In this document: in pieces, positions 19,806-28,662 of the stretch
How the letters are laid out: each line of letters opens with the position of its first letter
Position numbering within the stretch: the stretch's first letter is position 1
DNA from: an uncultured Paracoccaceae bacterium
GTDB taxonomy: Bacteria; Pseudomonadota; Alphaproteobacteria; Rhodobacterales; Rhodobacteraceae
Direction: 5' to 3'
Assembly: GCA_913062865.1 (NCBI GenBank)
Contig: CAJXWO010000024.1
Span: 1 to 38,211, forward strand
DNA: 38,211 nucleotides
Made by a program: the position numbers and the translations under genes
The notes under the pieces: generated by a model
What the model saw: only the letters and a program-made list of their open reading frames with translations
Told to the model about the DNA's origin: nothing
The model's database searches: none

Positions 19806-21203
19806 TTAGTCGCGCTGGTAGATCTCACTGGCGCGGCTTTCGATATCCCCGTCATAGATTTCGGCCTGGGTAAACGGATGATCGTCGTCACTGGCGGCCG
19901 GTCGGGGCCCATCGGCGTAGCCCACGCGCGCCGCGAGATCGGGAAGCATGTCCGCCATCTCGGCTTCGCGGATCACCATGTCGGGCAAAGCGAACTCTGA
20001 CATACCTTGTAGAGCGGCGGTCTGGGTGCACCAATGGGCGTCCTGGCGCAGGTTGGTCTGGCCGGCAAGGTTGGCTTTCACGAAATCCAGGAATGCGATG
20101 AACGCGTCGCGATGCGCAACCCGGTCGTAGGACTTGCCTGGGCCCTTTGCAGGGACCGGCACCTTGTAGGTCTTGCGCAAGACCTCGCGAATCCGGGTGA
20201 AGCTACCGGGCCCGGTCGACAGGATCCGCTCGCAGAACGCGGCATGGGCCCGGGCCACCGGGTGACGCAGGACGGTAAAGCTGCGGTGGCGCCGGTTGCG
20301 GCGCTTCCATTGGCGTAGGTCCTTCTGGGTGAACGTGCTGCGCAGATTGTCCAATCCCACGGTGTCGAGCGCGGCGAGCCAGTGGTGCACTGCGGCCTCG
20401 GGGCCGCCACGCACCGGCATATAAAGAAGTGGCGCCTCGGCACCGGCGACGTAGCCGGGCACGGCCGGTCCGCGCCGGGGCTCGAAATTCGGGGTGCGGG
20501 TCAAGTTGAAGCGGTCGAGCCGTCGAAGCCCGGCCGCCACCTCGTCGAAATTCTCGATTTTGTCCTCGAGCGCGGCCGGGTTCTGGCGCTTGAGGGTTTT
20601 GTCCAGAGCATCGAGCCGCGCGGGCACGCCCAGCCAGGCCGCAAGCCCGTTCATTACCTCGAGGGATTGCAGGTCCTCGTAATCGACGTAGAAGGCCGTT
20701 TGTCCGCGGATCTGCAGTGCATTGAGCAGCCGCACCTGAAACGCCTGAAGCCCGGCGACATGGTCTTCGAACTCGGCGGCGTCGAACCGGGCGGCACCGT
20801 CCTTGCGCCGCTTGACGTTGGTCAGTTTCCATTGGTCGGTCGCACGCGGGATCTTCCATGACACATAGCTGTCCATGGGGTTGCGTGTCAGAACGATCTT
20901 GGCGCAGCGCGGATCGTCGAGCATCGGTTCCAGCACGCGCGGATCGTGGTCGTGGAAATAGCGAAACCCGCCCAGCCCGTCCGTGCCGTCCCTGATCGTG
21001 GTCAGCAGGCGTTCGGGATCGGCATCGCGCGCCTCGCGGGTCATGTCCAGGATCTCTGTCCGGTTGGGATAGCCGATGAAATGCGGGTTGAACGCTTCGC
21101 CATGGCACGTGACACCGTCGAGCGCGTTCAGGTTGGCCTCGAGAAAGTTGGAGCCGGTCCGCATCTCGGCGAAGACCACGAAATAGTCGAAACGGTCGCT
21201 CAT
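19806..21203 (-). CDS. Two-module sulfotransferase family protein
   Basis: A 465-residue cytosolic protein expected to move sulfate from PAPS to a glycan or other acceptor. The N-terminal module (1-240) has a 5'-phosphosulfate loop EMRTGSNFLE (13-22) and a 3'-phosphate motif VLTRNPMDSYVSWK (104-117). A second sulfotransferase-like module follows: LLYMPVRGGPEAAVHHWL (259-276) aligns with the PK-x-GGTS loop of the carbohydrate sulfotransferase family, with Arg replacing the usual Lys, and VLRHPVARAHAAFCERIL (311-328) matches its RHP-x2-R motif. The second module may be degenerate. The gene starts six bases after the stop of the damaged GT14-like gene and is last in the minus-strand glycan group. 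CysQ, which removes the PAP product, is encoded upstream in the same group. Confidence 0.8.
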   Translation of the reverse strand: MSDRFDYFVVFAEMRTGSNFLEANLNALDGVTCHGEAFNPHFIGYPNRTEILDMTREARDADPERLLTTIRDGTDGLGGFRYFHDHDPRVLEPMLDDPRCAKIVLTRNPMDSYVSWKIPRATDQWKLTNVKRRKDGAARFDAAEFEDHVAGLQAFQVRLLNALQIRGQTAFYVDYEDLQSLEVMNGLAAWLGVPARLDALDKTLKRQNPAALEDKIENFDEVAAGLRRLDRFNLTRTPNFEPRRGPAVPGYVAGAEAPLLYMPVRGGPEAAVHHWLAALDTVGLDNLRSTFTQKDLRQWKRRNRRHRSFTVLRHPVARAHAAFCERILSTGPGSFTRIREVLRKTYKVPVPAKGPGKSYDRVAHRDAFIAFLDFVKANLAGQTNLRQDAHWCTQTAALQGMSEFALPDMVIREAEMADMLPDLAARVGYADGPRPAASDDDHPFTQAEIYDGDIESRASEIYQRD

Positions 21204-21209
21204 GCAGGA

Positions 21210-22906
21210 TTACCGTACCAGATAGGGTTTGCGTTTCTTGCCCGCTTGCGGGACGTCGGTTGGGCTGACCGGGAAATCGCCCATGAGGTAAGGGTGCATG
21301 CCCTGGTTCTTGAGGTTCTGAAGGAACTGACCGAACCCGCTAAGGTCGGTCATCTTGGGCGCCTCGGCAAGGCGGCGCAGGGGCTTGGTGCTGATCTCGT
21401 CGATGATGGTCTGCAAAGGCTCCATCGGGGCCTCGATGAACTCGGCCAGGGTCCAGATGCGGATACGCGCATTGGCATGGGGCGACCGAAGCGCCCAGAG
21501 GTGATCGTTCTCGATCTTCTGCAGATGCGCGGCCTCGGCCCGGATGTCTGCGAAGTTCTTGTTCGATCTGAACAGGGGAATGGCCCAGGCGCCCGTGATG
21601 CACGAGATCTGGGCATTGGGATCGGTGGCGATCACCCAGCTGATGCCCTGGGTGTCGCCCGGGCCGAACTGGAAACACTGCCTCTCACCGCGGGTGTTCC
21701 AGATCAGGTTGGTGAGGAACGCCTTGCAATTGCGTTCGCGCAGGCCGGGGCGGTCACTGAGCGCGCCGTTGATCGTGCTTTGGCCTTCGGCGAATTCCGC
21801 GCGCTCGGGGTGGAAGAGATGCCCGTGGACCTGCGCGCCGGTGGCGCGGGCAAGCCAGGGTTCGAAATTCTCGAAAAGCTCGGTGAAGCCTTCGAAGACG
21901 GAATACCGTGCTGCCGTGACCCCATTTTCCCAACCCTGGTTCGGAAAGCGGCTTTGCATGTACAGACCCGGTCTCCCCTCGGTCCGACGCTCGACCGCCT
22001 TGGCAAAGATGCGGTCGATCTTGCCGGGATTGGGCTCGGTCTTTTTCATGGCGCCGTCCGCGTCGGTCAGGAACGCTTGGTAGAGCTTTTCGGCTTGTGG
22101 CCAGATCTTGCGCGCGACAAAGCAATCGGACCGGCGCAAAAGCTGCAGATGGTCGTCGTAAAAATGTGTGGCTTGCCCTGGAAGTCGAACTTGGACAGCG
22201 TCAGGGAACGGCTTTCGATATTCGTCGAGTAGAGCCGCGCGAGGCTTTGAAAATAGCTTTCGTCCGGAATCCAGACGTGGCGGAAATAGGCGTCGTAGAC
22301 GGGCCTGTCGGGGTCTTGCAGGATCGCCGACAGGGTTTGGCGGGTCAGGCACCACCATTGGCTGCCCATATGCGGTGTGATGCCGTTGGGGATCTTGCGC
22401 CGGTAGCGAATGGCCCGTTGAAACGCCACGGCCCGATCAAAGAGAAACCGGTTCCGTTTCCACGAGAAGGGAAAGCGCAGGGTAAAGCGTTCGTGGTCGA
22501 GCCCGCCCACCGTCCAGGGCACGTCGGCGGTCGTCGGGCTTTCGATGAAATCGGTGCGCGGCCGGGCGGCGAGGTAGTCGATCAGTTCCGCGACGGGCCG
22601 CAAGGGCAGGCAGGATCCCGATGCGAGGTAGACGTGACGCACATCCTCGAAGGACGCGATCATCAGTTCGGATGCGTCCTGTGTCGCGGCCACCAGGCCC
22701 CAGGTGCCCCATTCGCATCTGTGGCGGCGGCTAAAGCGCACGTTGTCGAGATCGGACAGGCGCCGCACGAAGCTGTTGTAGGTGTCGCGCGGTACGATCT
22801 TGTCGATATGCATTACCACAGGGCAACCGGCTGCATGCCAATGACGCGCCACCTGCTCGGCCCGGTTGAGCGCGGTGTGCACCAGCATGACGATCCCGAC
22901 TGACAC
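21210..22906 (-). pseudogene. GT14-like (core-2/I-branching type) glycosyltransferase, frameshifted
   Basis: Two overlapping minus-strand frames together encode one protein of about 565 residues. The first (22906 down to about 22165) has the branching N-acetylglucosaminyltransferase-like pattern: VGIVMLVHTALNRAEQVARHW, VYLASGSCLPLRP, GSQWWCLTR and VWIPDESYFQSLARLY. The second frame carries a C-terminal domain rich in Trp and Phe that I associate with Rhodobacterales GT14 proteins. The break is in a run of five T (plus-strand A, 22160-22164). One added T would give the continuous reading KPHIFYDDHLQLLRR; as it stands the first frame stops at 22067. The GTG at 22906 has GGAGG ten bases upstream; the ATG at 22915 is too close to it. 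A sequencing or assembly error, true decay, or slippage-based switching would all fit. Confidence 0.8.
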
Positions 22907-22922
22907 GCGCGCCATTCCTCCT

Positions 22923-23933
22923 TCAGGCCCAGTTGCCCTTGGACATCAGGCCGAGGATTTCCAACTGTCGCCAGTTTATATACTTTTCGGACCACTTGCA
23001 CCAAAGCTCAGGGTTTTGGGCCAGCGTCTCGGCATAGGCACGATATTCGACACTTGCGGCGTAATGTTGGCGCCGGCGCAATTCCTCCTCGGCCTTGGCG
23101 GTAAAGGTGTCGAGGAACTTGGTGTGAAGAAGCACGCCGCTGGCCTTTTCGCCCCCCCATTCGTCATAGACAAGGTTCAGACCGCGCGGCAGCAGCATGT
23201 GGGTCGAGCTGACATAGGCGTAGCGGCGGTTCCATTTGACCAGCGGCACCTTGTTCAGCGCGGGTGCCTTCCACGGGTTTTCGGGAAAGAAAACACGCGC
23301 GCGCGGGCCGCCTTGGATCCAGAGATTGCCGAAGCGATGGTTCTTTTCGATGGTATAGTTGCCCGCATCGAACCAGTTGGCAATCTCGATCGGGTCCTGC
23401 CCCGGGCGGTAGGGCTGTTCGTCGAGCCGCCCCTTGGGATACATGTCCAGCAGCATCGCGCTGAAGGATTTGATCGACGACGCATCCAGCCAGTCGGTCA
23501 ATGCCCTGAGCGGCCGCGTATCGCAGAACGGATAAAGCAGAAATTCGTCCGGATCGACCACCAGTGTCCAATGGCCATGGCCGTATTTGGATTGAAGGTA
23601 GTTCAGCCAGTCGACGCCAAATCGCGAGCGTTTGTAGCTGTGTTTCGTGTGCTATAGGGACACGTCCGGCTGTTCGGCCAGGTATTCCGCGGCCCCGTCG
23701 TCGCTGTCGTTATCGACGAACAGAAAGTGGTCGATTCCGATATTGCGATAGTATTTCAGAAAGTAGGGCAGGCGAATGTGTTCGTTGCGCTGGGTGCAGA
23801 ACAGCAAGAGCGCCCCTGGTTTGATCTGGTTGGTGCGGTCGGTGATGTTGGTCAGCTCGCGCCGCTTGCGCAATGCCCGCAAACGCCAGCGTTTCCGTGC
23901 CAATCGCAGACGGTATGATTGCCAGATGCCCAC
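22923..23933 (-). pseudogene. Family 2-like glycosyltransferase with in-frame amber stop
   Basis: One continuous frame of 336 codons interrupted by TAG at 23652-23654. The N-terminal part (93 residues) has the Glyco_tranf_2_4-like motif FCTQRNEHIRLPYFLKYY and FLFVDNDSDDGAAEYLAEQ. Beyond the stop the frame continues as HTKHSYKRSRFGVDWLNYL and then VVDPDEFLLYP, the expected catalytic Asp region, and ends LEILGLMSKGNWA. From memory, related Rhodobacterales proteins have Trp at the stop position (DVSLWHT), so TGG to TAG by one transition is the simplest explanation. No credible restart lies after the stop. The GTG at 23933 has AGGAAGGG rather far upstream (13 bases). The gene is followed closely by the GT14-like gene. 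Confidence 0.8.
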
Positions 23934-23973
23934 GGTGCCTGCGCTGCCCTTCCTACCGGTCCGCGCTCCGGGG

Positions 23974-25158
23974 CTACGACGCTGCCCCCAGAACGACCCT
24001 GAAATGCGTATCCCATGTCGGTGGTGTCACCGTGCCTGCACGTATACGCCTTTGTTTGATTATTGCTTTATCGGCAACAATTTTTTTCCATTCATACCGA
24101 TCCGTTGGTGACGCGTAAATGGGCCAGTCACCCAAAAGTTCCCGAAAAACAGGCAGATCGCTGCAGATCACAGGGGTGCCAAGGGCCGCCGACTCCAGCG
24201 CTGGCAGGCCAAACCCTTCGGCGCGGCTTGGAAAGAGCAGCGCCTCGGCCCCCGTCAGCAGGGCTGCCACGGCGCCATCGCCCAGGTTCGGTGCTTCGAT
24301 GACCGGGCCATCGGGGGGTAGGCTGTCGAGCCGCGAGAAGACGGCGTCGTTCTGCCATCCGCGCGAGCCGGCGATGACCAGCGCTGGTGCCTCGGGCCCA
24401 AGATCCTGCCAGAGATCAAGCAGCAGGGCGTGGTTCTTGCGAGGCTCGATCGTGCCCAGGGTCACGAAATAGGGCCGCCTTGGTGGCAGGTGGGGCGGCA
24501 GGTCTTCGGGCGCCGGGCGGGGCGGGGTGATCCCGAGGGGCGCCACCACTGTCACGGGCCGCCAACCATGTGGGGACAGGTGGGCTGCGAGCCGGGCTTC
24601 GACCGCGTGCGATGTGCAAATGATCCGATCCGCCCTGTCTGCCACGCGGGACAGGGCCGCGCGGAAGTCCCGAACCTTACCTGGCCTTTGCGTGTCCGGA
24701 AGATCGAGCGGGATCGTGTCATGGATCATGACGGAGACCCGGGCGCCAAGCGTGTCTTTCAGCGCGGTCAGCACACGGGATGTCAGGTTCGAATGACCCA
24801 CATTGAGATAGAGTATGCCCGGCGGCAGGTGCCTCGCCAGCATGTGCCGCAGGCGCCAGGGCGCAGCGCGATCCCGAGCCAGGCGGCGGACCCCGGTCTC
24901 GGCGCGGCCCTGTTCGGGCATGTCGCGCGGCGCAAGACGCGACAAGAGATCGGGCCGCGCGGGCCAGTCGTCGCGGTCCAGCCGGTCGAGAAACGCCTGC
25001 GCGCCCGCCCGGTCCAGCAGAAGGTACCCGGCCCGGGTTCGGATCAGCGCGAACAGGGGGACGGGGTCCTCCAGCAGATGGGCAAGGTAGGCCCGTTCGA
25101 CCCGGTCGATGCCGGTCAACATGCGCCCGGCCCGGCGGGTGAGGCGGGTCAGGTCCAA
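23974..25158 (-). CDS. GT4-family (group 1) glycosyltransferase
   Basis: A GT-B-fold glycosyltransferase of about 394 residues, expected to add a sugar to a surface polysaccharide at the inner membrane's cytoplasmic side. The C-terminal donor domain is typical: YFVTLGTIEPRKNHALLLDLW, LVIAGSRGW and the acidic motif LLFPSRAEGFGLPALESAALG. Near the N-terminus TGIDRVERAYL is family-like. The start is a problem: upstream of the conserved region the frame has only TTG (25158) and CTG codons before an in-frame TGA at 25225-25227, and no ribosome binding site is visible. I give the TTG because homologues I recall begin near this motif. The final 30 codons (about 24040-24120) are unusually AT-rich. 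The gene may be weakly expressed or have lost its start. Confidence 0.75.
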   Translation of the reverse strand: MDLTRLTRRAGRMLTGIDRVERAYLAHLLEDPVPLFALIRTRAGYLLLDRAGAQAFLDRLDRDDWPARPDLLSRLAPRDMPEQGRAETGVRRLARDRAAPWRLRHMLARHLPPGILYLNVGHSNLTSRVLTALKDTLGARVSVMIHDTIPLDLPDTQRPGKVRDFRAALSRVADRADRIICTSHAVEARLAAHLSPHGWRPVTVVAPLGITPPRPAPEDLPPHLPPRRPYFVTLGTIEPRKNHALLLDLWQDLGPEAPALVIAGSRGWQNDAVFSRLDSLPPDGPVIEAPNLGDGAVAALLTGAEALLFPSRAEGFGLPALESAALGTPVICSDLPVFRELLGDWPIYASPTDRYEWKKIVADKAIIKQRRIRAGTVTPPTWDTHFRVVLGAAS

Positions 25159-25444
25159 CAGCCGTGCGGGCGGGGGGTTATGTGTGGTCGTGGCCAGTCT
25201 GGTCCGGTCGCCGGGGCACGGCGTTCATCGTCTGAGGTGTGGAACGGCGCGCGGACACGCCACGCTGTTCAGGGGTGCGGTTCATCGGGTCGCCATATGC
25301 GCGCGGGCCGACTGCCAACACGTCCTGTCCCTGTCCTTCGTCACGAAGCGCCTGACGGGCATGCGGGCCGTTGTGGGCCGCGTGACTGGTGGCAAGACCG
25401 TGGTCCATGATCAACGTCCCCCGCCACGCGGACAAGTCGGCCGA
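25159..25444. other. galU-GT4 spacer, no supported gene
   Basis: This 286-base spacer holds a minus-strand frame (25178-25435, 85 codons) with low-complexity sequence, no ribosome binding site and no recognisable domain, which I do not accept. No hairpin with a T-tract follows galU. The region should contain the 5' end of the GT4 gene, but no conventional start was found in its frame. Confidence 0.5.
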
Positions 25445-26338
25445 TTACTGCGCAGCTTTGCCGACCGTGACGATTTCCTGCAGGTAACGATAGAGGTCAT
25501 CCTTCAACTCGTCCCGCGACAGTCCGAAGGCAACCGTTGCCTGCAGGAACCCCGCCTTGGAGCCGCAATCGAAGCGCTGCCCGCGGAAGCGGTAGCCATA
25601 GACCGCGCGGTCTTGCGCGATTTCGTCGGCGATCGCATCGGTGAGCTGGATTTCCCCACCCGTTCCCGACTTCATCCGGTTGAGATTGCCCAGGACCTTG
25701 GGGTTGAGGATGTACCGGCCGATCACCGCGAGGTTCGACGGCGCTTCGTCGGCCTTGGGCTTCTCGACCATGCCCTTCACCCGGACCATTGCGCCCATGT
25801 CCTCTTGCACATCCAGCACGCCATAGGCCGAGGCGCGTTCGGGCGGTACCTCCATTGCGGCGACCATGTTGCCGCCGGTCTCCTCGTAGGCCTCGACCAT
25901 CTGCTGCAGACAGGGTTTTTCCGCCGCGATCACGTCGTCGGGCAGGATCACCGCAAAGGGCTCGTTGCCGATCAACCGGCGCGCACACCAGACGGCATGA
26001 CCGAGCCCAAGCGCCTTGTGCTGGCGGATATAGGCGATGGCGCCGCTCTCCATATTGGTGTTCTTCAGGATCTCGAGAAGGTCGTCCTTGCCCTTCTTGC
26101 GCAGTTCCTGTTCCAGGGTCGGCGCGTGATCGAAATAGTCCTCGAGCGCCCCCTTGCCGCGCGACGTGACGAAGATGAATTCCTTGATGCCAGCGGCGCG
26201 GGCCTCGTCGATCGCGTACTGGATGAGAGGCCGGTCGACCAGTGTCATGATTTCCTTGGGAACGGATTTCGTGGCCGGAAGAAACCGGGTGCCCAGACCC
26301 GCCACCGGAAAGATGGCCTTGGTGACCTTGTTACGCAT
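25445..26338 (-). CDS. galU: UTP-glucose-1-phosphate uridylyltransferase
   Basis: Makes UDP-glucose from UTP and glucose 1-phosphate in the cytosol, the donor for many surface glycans. 297 residues, normal length. The nucleotide-binding signature GLGTRFLPATKSVPKE (14-29) is complete. GHAVWCARRLIGNEPFAVILPDDV, VEKPKADEAPSNLAVIGRYIL and RFDCGSKAGFLQA are also family-typical. I chose the ATG at 26338, with GAGGG five bases upstream. The leader has an inverted repeat (GCCTG, 8 bases, CAGGC; 26378-26395) around an AT-rich TATATT, which could be a promoter with an operator. It lies among glycosyltransferase genes, which fits a supply role. Confidence 0.95.
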   Translation of the reverse strand: MRNKVTKAIFPVAGLGTRFLPATKSVPKEIMTLVDRPLIQYAIDEARAAGIKEFIFVTSRGKGALEDYFDHAPTLEQELRKKGKDDLLEILKNTNMESGAIAYIRQHKALGLGHAVWCARRLIGNEPFAVILPDDVIAAEKPCLQQMVEAYEETGGNMVAAMEVPPERASAYGVLDVQEDMGAMVRVKGMVEKPKADEAPSNLAVIGRYILNPKVLGNLNRMKSGTGGEIQLTDAIADEIAQDRAVYGYRFRGQRFDCGSKAGFLQATVAFGLSRDELKDDLYRYLQEIVTVGKAAQ

Positions 26339-26377
26339 AAATACCCTCGCTTTGCCCGCTTCGGGGCGTGTATTGCT

Positions 26378-26395
26378 GCCTGCTAATATACAGGC
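26378..26395 (-). promoter_or_regulatory. Inverted repeat in galU leader
   Basis: GCCTG and CAGGC flank an 8-base AT-rich centre (TATATTAG on the minus strand) about 40 bases upstream of the galU ATG. The centre could serve as a -10, but no good -35 is found 17 bases upstream. A 10-bp perfect palindrome (CAGAATTCTG, 26435-26444) lies further upstream. Regulatory function is a guess. Confidence 0.3.
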
Positions 26396-26475
26396 TCGCA
26401 TCCTACGCCGCAGGGGTTAACGGGAAATATTGGTCAGAATTCTGCCTACTTTGGGCAATTCCGCCACAAAGATCA

Positions 26476-27708
26476 TCAATTCGAGAAATGTCCGCGACAG
26501 CCTTCGATGCGGGCCTTTTCGTCCCGGATGCGGCGGGCGAAGGACCATAGCCGGACCGGGGGCTGGGTTCGGAGGCTCTTGCCGAACAGCCCGCCACTGT
26601 GTTCCCAGATGCCGTCATCGGTGAAGCGGACGGTGTGGCGCCTTGCGTGGAGGCCAAAAACCATGAGCGTGACGCCATCGCCATCCCGTGCCATCTGGCG
26701 CGCGGTCTCCTGCTGCCGCCGGGCCGACCAGGGCCGTGCCGCCAGAAGCCGTGTCGCGCCGCTGAACCGCGTCGGAAAGGGGCGAAACCCCTCGGCCGCG
26801 CGGGGCAGGGGCGGCAGACTGTCGAGCGGCCGCTCGGCCCCGGCGCGGTAGCCGTCACGAAGCCCGGCCAGCAATCGGCGCATGTCGCGTGGTTCGATCT
26901 TTCCGTCGATCAGGTGGCGTGTCAGGCGCTTGCGCTGTTCGGAAAAATCGGCTGCACGGGCTGCGTCATGGGTGCTGGCAGGGGCATGGCGGCGCAGAAA
27001 CACCGACAGGCTCGCGCCCTGTTCGAACAGCGTCGTGGGCACGCGATCGGCCCTGCGCCGCGGGCTTTCGGCAAAGCCGTGGTGCACCCGGGCAAGCGGC
27101 ACGATGGCCGTGGCCAGCCGCTTGCGTGCCAGGCGCATGTTCAGGTCGGTCTCGTCGAGGTAGAACCGGTAAGCCGGATCGAACCCGCCCATATCGGCCA
27201 GAACCTCGCGCCGGACGGCCATGTTGGTGCCTTCGGTCTTGATGGCGCGGTCGGGCGTGGGGTGCAGCAACACTGGCCGGTCGCCCTCGATCGCGATCGG
27301 CGTGGCCACGCCCCGGGAGTCGACGCTGCGCGCTGTCCACTGAAAGGAAATTCCGTTGCGCCCGATGACGTAGCCGCCGGCGGCGGTAACATCGTCATCC
27401 GCGAAGGCCGAGGCGAGGTGGCGCAGCCACGTGGGCTCGGGCACGGCGTCGTCATCGATGAAGGCCACGATCTCACCGGCCGCGGCAGCAATCCCGAGAT
27501 TGCGCGCGGCCGAGATATTGGCCTCGTCGAAACGGACGGATTTGACCTGCGTGGCAAAGGGCCCGGCGTCGACCTGGGCAAGGCCCGGTTCGTCGGCCAC
27601 GACCACGATCTCGTAATTCGGGTAGTCGAGCTGCGACAGGCCCCGCAGACAGCGGCGCAGGGCTGTGGGCCGGTCGCGGCTGACCACGATGACGCTGACC
27701 GGGATCAT
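26476..27708 (-). CDS. Family 2 glycosyltransferase
   Basis: A GT-A-fold enzyme of 410 residues. The N-terminal catalytic domain (1-230) begins PVSVIVVSRDRPTALRRCL. The metal-binding DDD is at 85-87 in VAFIDDDAVPEP, and the acceptor-side region has GGFDPAYRFYLDETDLNMRL (about 175-194). The last 150 residues are Arg-rich and not conserved in a way I recognise; they hold HTVRFTDDGIWEHSGG. No membrane helix is evident, so it is probably a peripheral inner-membrane protein. The ATG at 27708 directly follows a GTG that is a less likely start. It is 19 bases from the cysQ stop and precedes galU, consistent with one minus-strand transcript. Confidence 0.85.
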   Translation of the reverse strand: MIPVSVIVVSRDRPTALRRCLRGLSQLDYPNYEIVVVADEPGLAQVDAGPFATQVKSVRFDEANISAARNLGIAAAAGEIVAFIDDDAVPEPTWLRHLASAFADDDVTAAGGYVIGRNGISFQWTARSVDSRGVATPIAIEGDRPVLLHPTPDRAIKTEGTNMAVRREVLADMGGFDPAYRFYLDETDLNMRLARKRLATAIVPLARVHHGFAESPRRRADRVPTTLFEQGASLSVFLRRHAPASTHDAARAADFSEQRKRLTRHLIDGKIEPRDMRRLLAGLRDGYRAGAERPLDSLPPLPRAAEGFRPFPTRFSGATRLLAARPWSARRQQETARQMARDGDGVTLMVFGLHARRHTVRFTDDGIWEHSGGLFGKSLRTQPPVRLWSFARRIRDEKARIEGCRGHFSN

Positions 27709-27727
27709 CACTGACGTCCGTCCCGCA

Positions 27728-28525
27728 TCACCCTTCCTTCAGGTCGACACCGGGGGCATGGGCGATGAAGAACGGGTTGGCAAAGCCGGGTTTTCCGTAG
27801 GCCAGCGGCATGTGATCGTCGAACCGCACCACGCGGCCGCCCGCACCGTTCAGGACCGCATGGCCAGCGGCGGTGTCCCATTCCATCGTTCGACCAAGTC
27901 GCGGGTACAGATCGGCCTCTCCGGTGGCGACAAGACAGAACTTGAGCGACGAGCCCGCGCTTTTCATGTCGGCGATCTCGTAGCGGCCGATATAGGAATC
28001 GGTGGCTTCGTCCCGGTGGGATTTGGACGCCACGATCAACAGCTTGGCATTGTCGGGTTCGGAGACCTTGATCGGCGTCGTGTCTCCCGGAGTGGCCGGA
28101 TCGAACGGACCCTGCTCCTCGACCGACTGGCCGGTGGCCGTCGTGTAGAACAACCGCTCCTTGGCCGGGGCGTAGACCACGCCGCGCACCGGGACGCCGT
28201 CGGCGACATAGGCGATGTTCACGGTGAAATCGCCGCGCCGCTTGATGAATTCCTTGGTGCCGTCCAGCGGGTCCACGATCAGAAACGTCATCGCGGTCTC
28301 GTCATGGCTGTCGGCCTGTTCTTCGGTGACGAGCGGCGTGTCGGGGAACGCCTCGCGCAGGCCGGCCGAAATGACCGCATCCGCGGCCTCGTCGGCGGCT
28401 GTTACGGGGCTGTCGTCGGATTTCACCTGCACGTCGAAATCATCGGACCGATAGATGTCCATGATCTTTTCGCCGGCTTCGAGCGCAAGTCGCCGCATCA
28501 CTGCCGTCAGATTGTCGAAATCCAT
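27728..28525 (-). CDS. cysQ: 3'(2'),5'-bisphosphate nucleotidase CysQ
   Basis: Hydrolyses 3'-phosphoadenosine 5'-phosphate (PAP), the toxic by-product of PAPS use in sulfate assimilation and by sulfotransferases, to AMP and phosphate. An inositol-monophosphatase-fold enzyme of 265 residues. Metal ligands are Glu69 (TEEQ), Asp85 and Asp88 (VDPLDGT) and the later Asp in MEWDTAAGHAVL. I chose the ATG at 28525, eight bases after GGAG; the ATG at 28531 is too close to it. It is the first gene of the minus-strand glycan group that ends in the sulfotransferase, so PAP removal for that enzyme is a plausible job besides general sulfur metabolism. Confidence 0.95.
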   Translation of the reverse strand: MDFDNLTAVMRRLALEAGEKIMDIYRSDDFDVQVKSDDSPVTAADEAADAVISAGLREAFPDTPLVTEEQADSHDETAMTFLIVDPLDGTKEFIKRRGDFTVNIAYVADGVPVRGVVYAPAKERLFYTTATGQSVEEQGPFDPATPGDTTPIKVSEPDNAKLLIVASKSHRDEATDSYIGRYEIADMKSAGSSLKFCLVATGEADLYPRLGRTMEWDTAAGHAVLNGAGGRVVRFDDHMPLAYGKPGFANPFFIAHAPGVDLKEG

Positions 28526-28662
28526 ACGCATAACTCCTTTGGCACCAGGCCGTGGCCGGCGCGGGATGATTGATCGTGACACCGGCTCCACTTATGCTTG
28601 GACAAAGTGGGATCGGCAAGGCAACGCACCCTGGTCGCCCACCTGAACGGAGCAGTGAGGCG
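28526..28662. promoter_or_regulatory. Divergent control region between cysQ and the ABC permease
   Basis: This 137-base region should hold both promoters. It contains an inverted repeat, CCACTT at 28588-28593 and AAGTGG at 28605-28610 with an 11-base spacer, the size expected for a helix-turn-helix dimer site. No strong -35/-10 pair was identified in either direction. Confidence 0.35.

Noticed and set aside
20946-22232. Plus-strand open frame of 428 codons across the sulfotransferase and GT14-like genes
   Set aside because: Opposite strand of two recognisable genes, and no ribosome binding site or domain.
25178-25435. Minus-strand 85-codon frame upstream of the GT4 gene
   Set aside because: No ribosome binding site, no similarity and low-complexity content. 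It is in a different frame from the GT4 gene and cannot supply its start without a frameshift.
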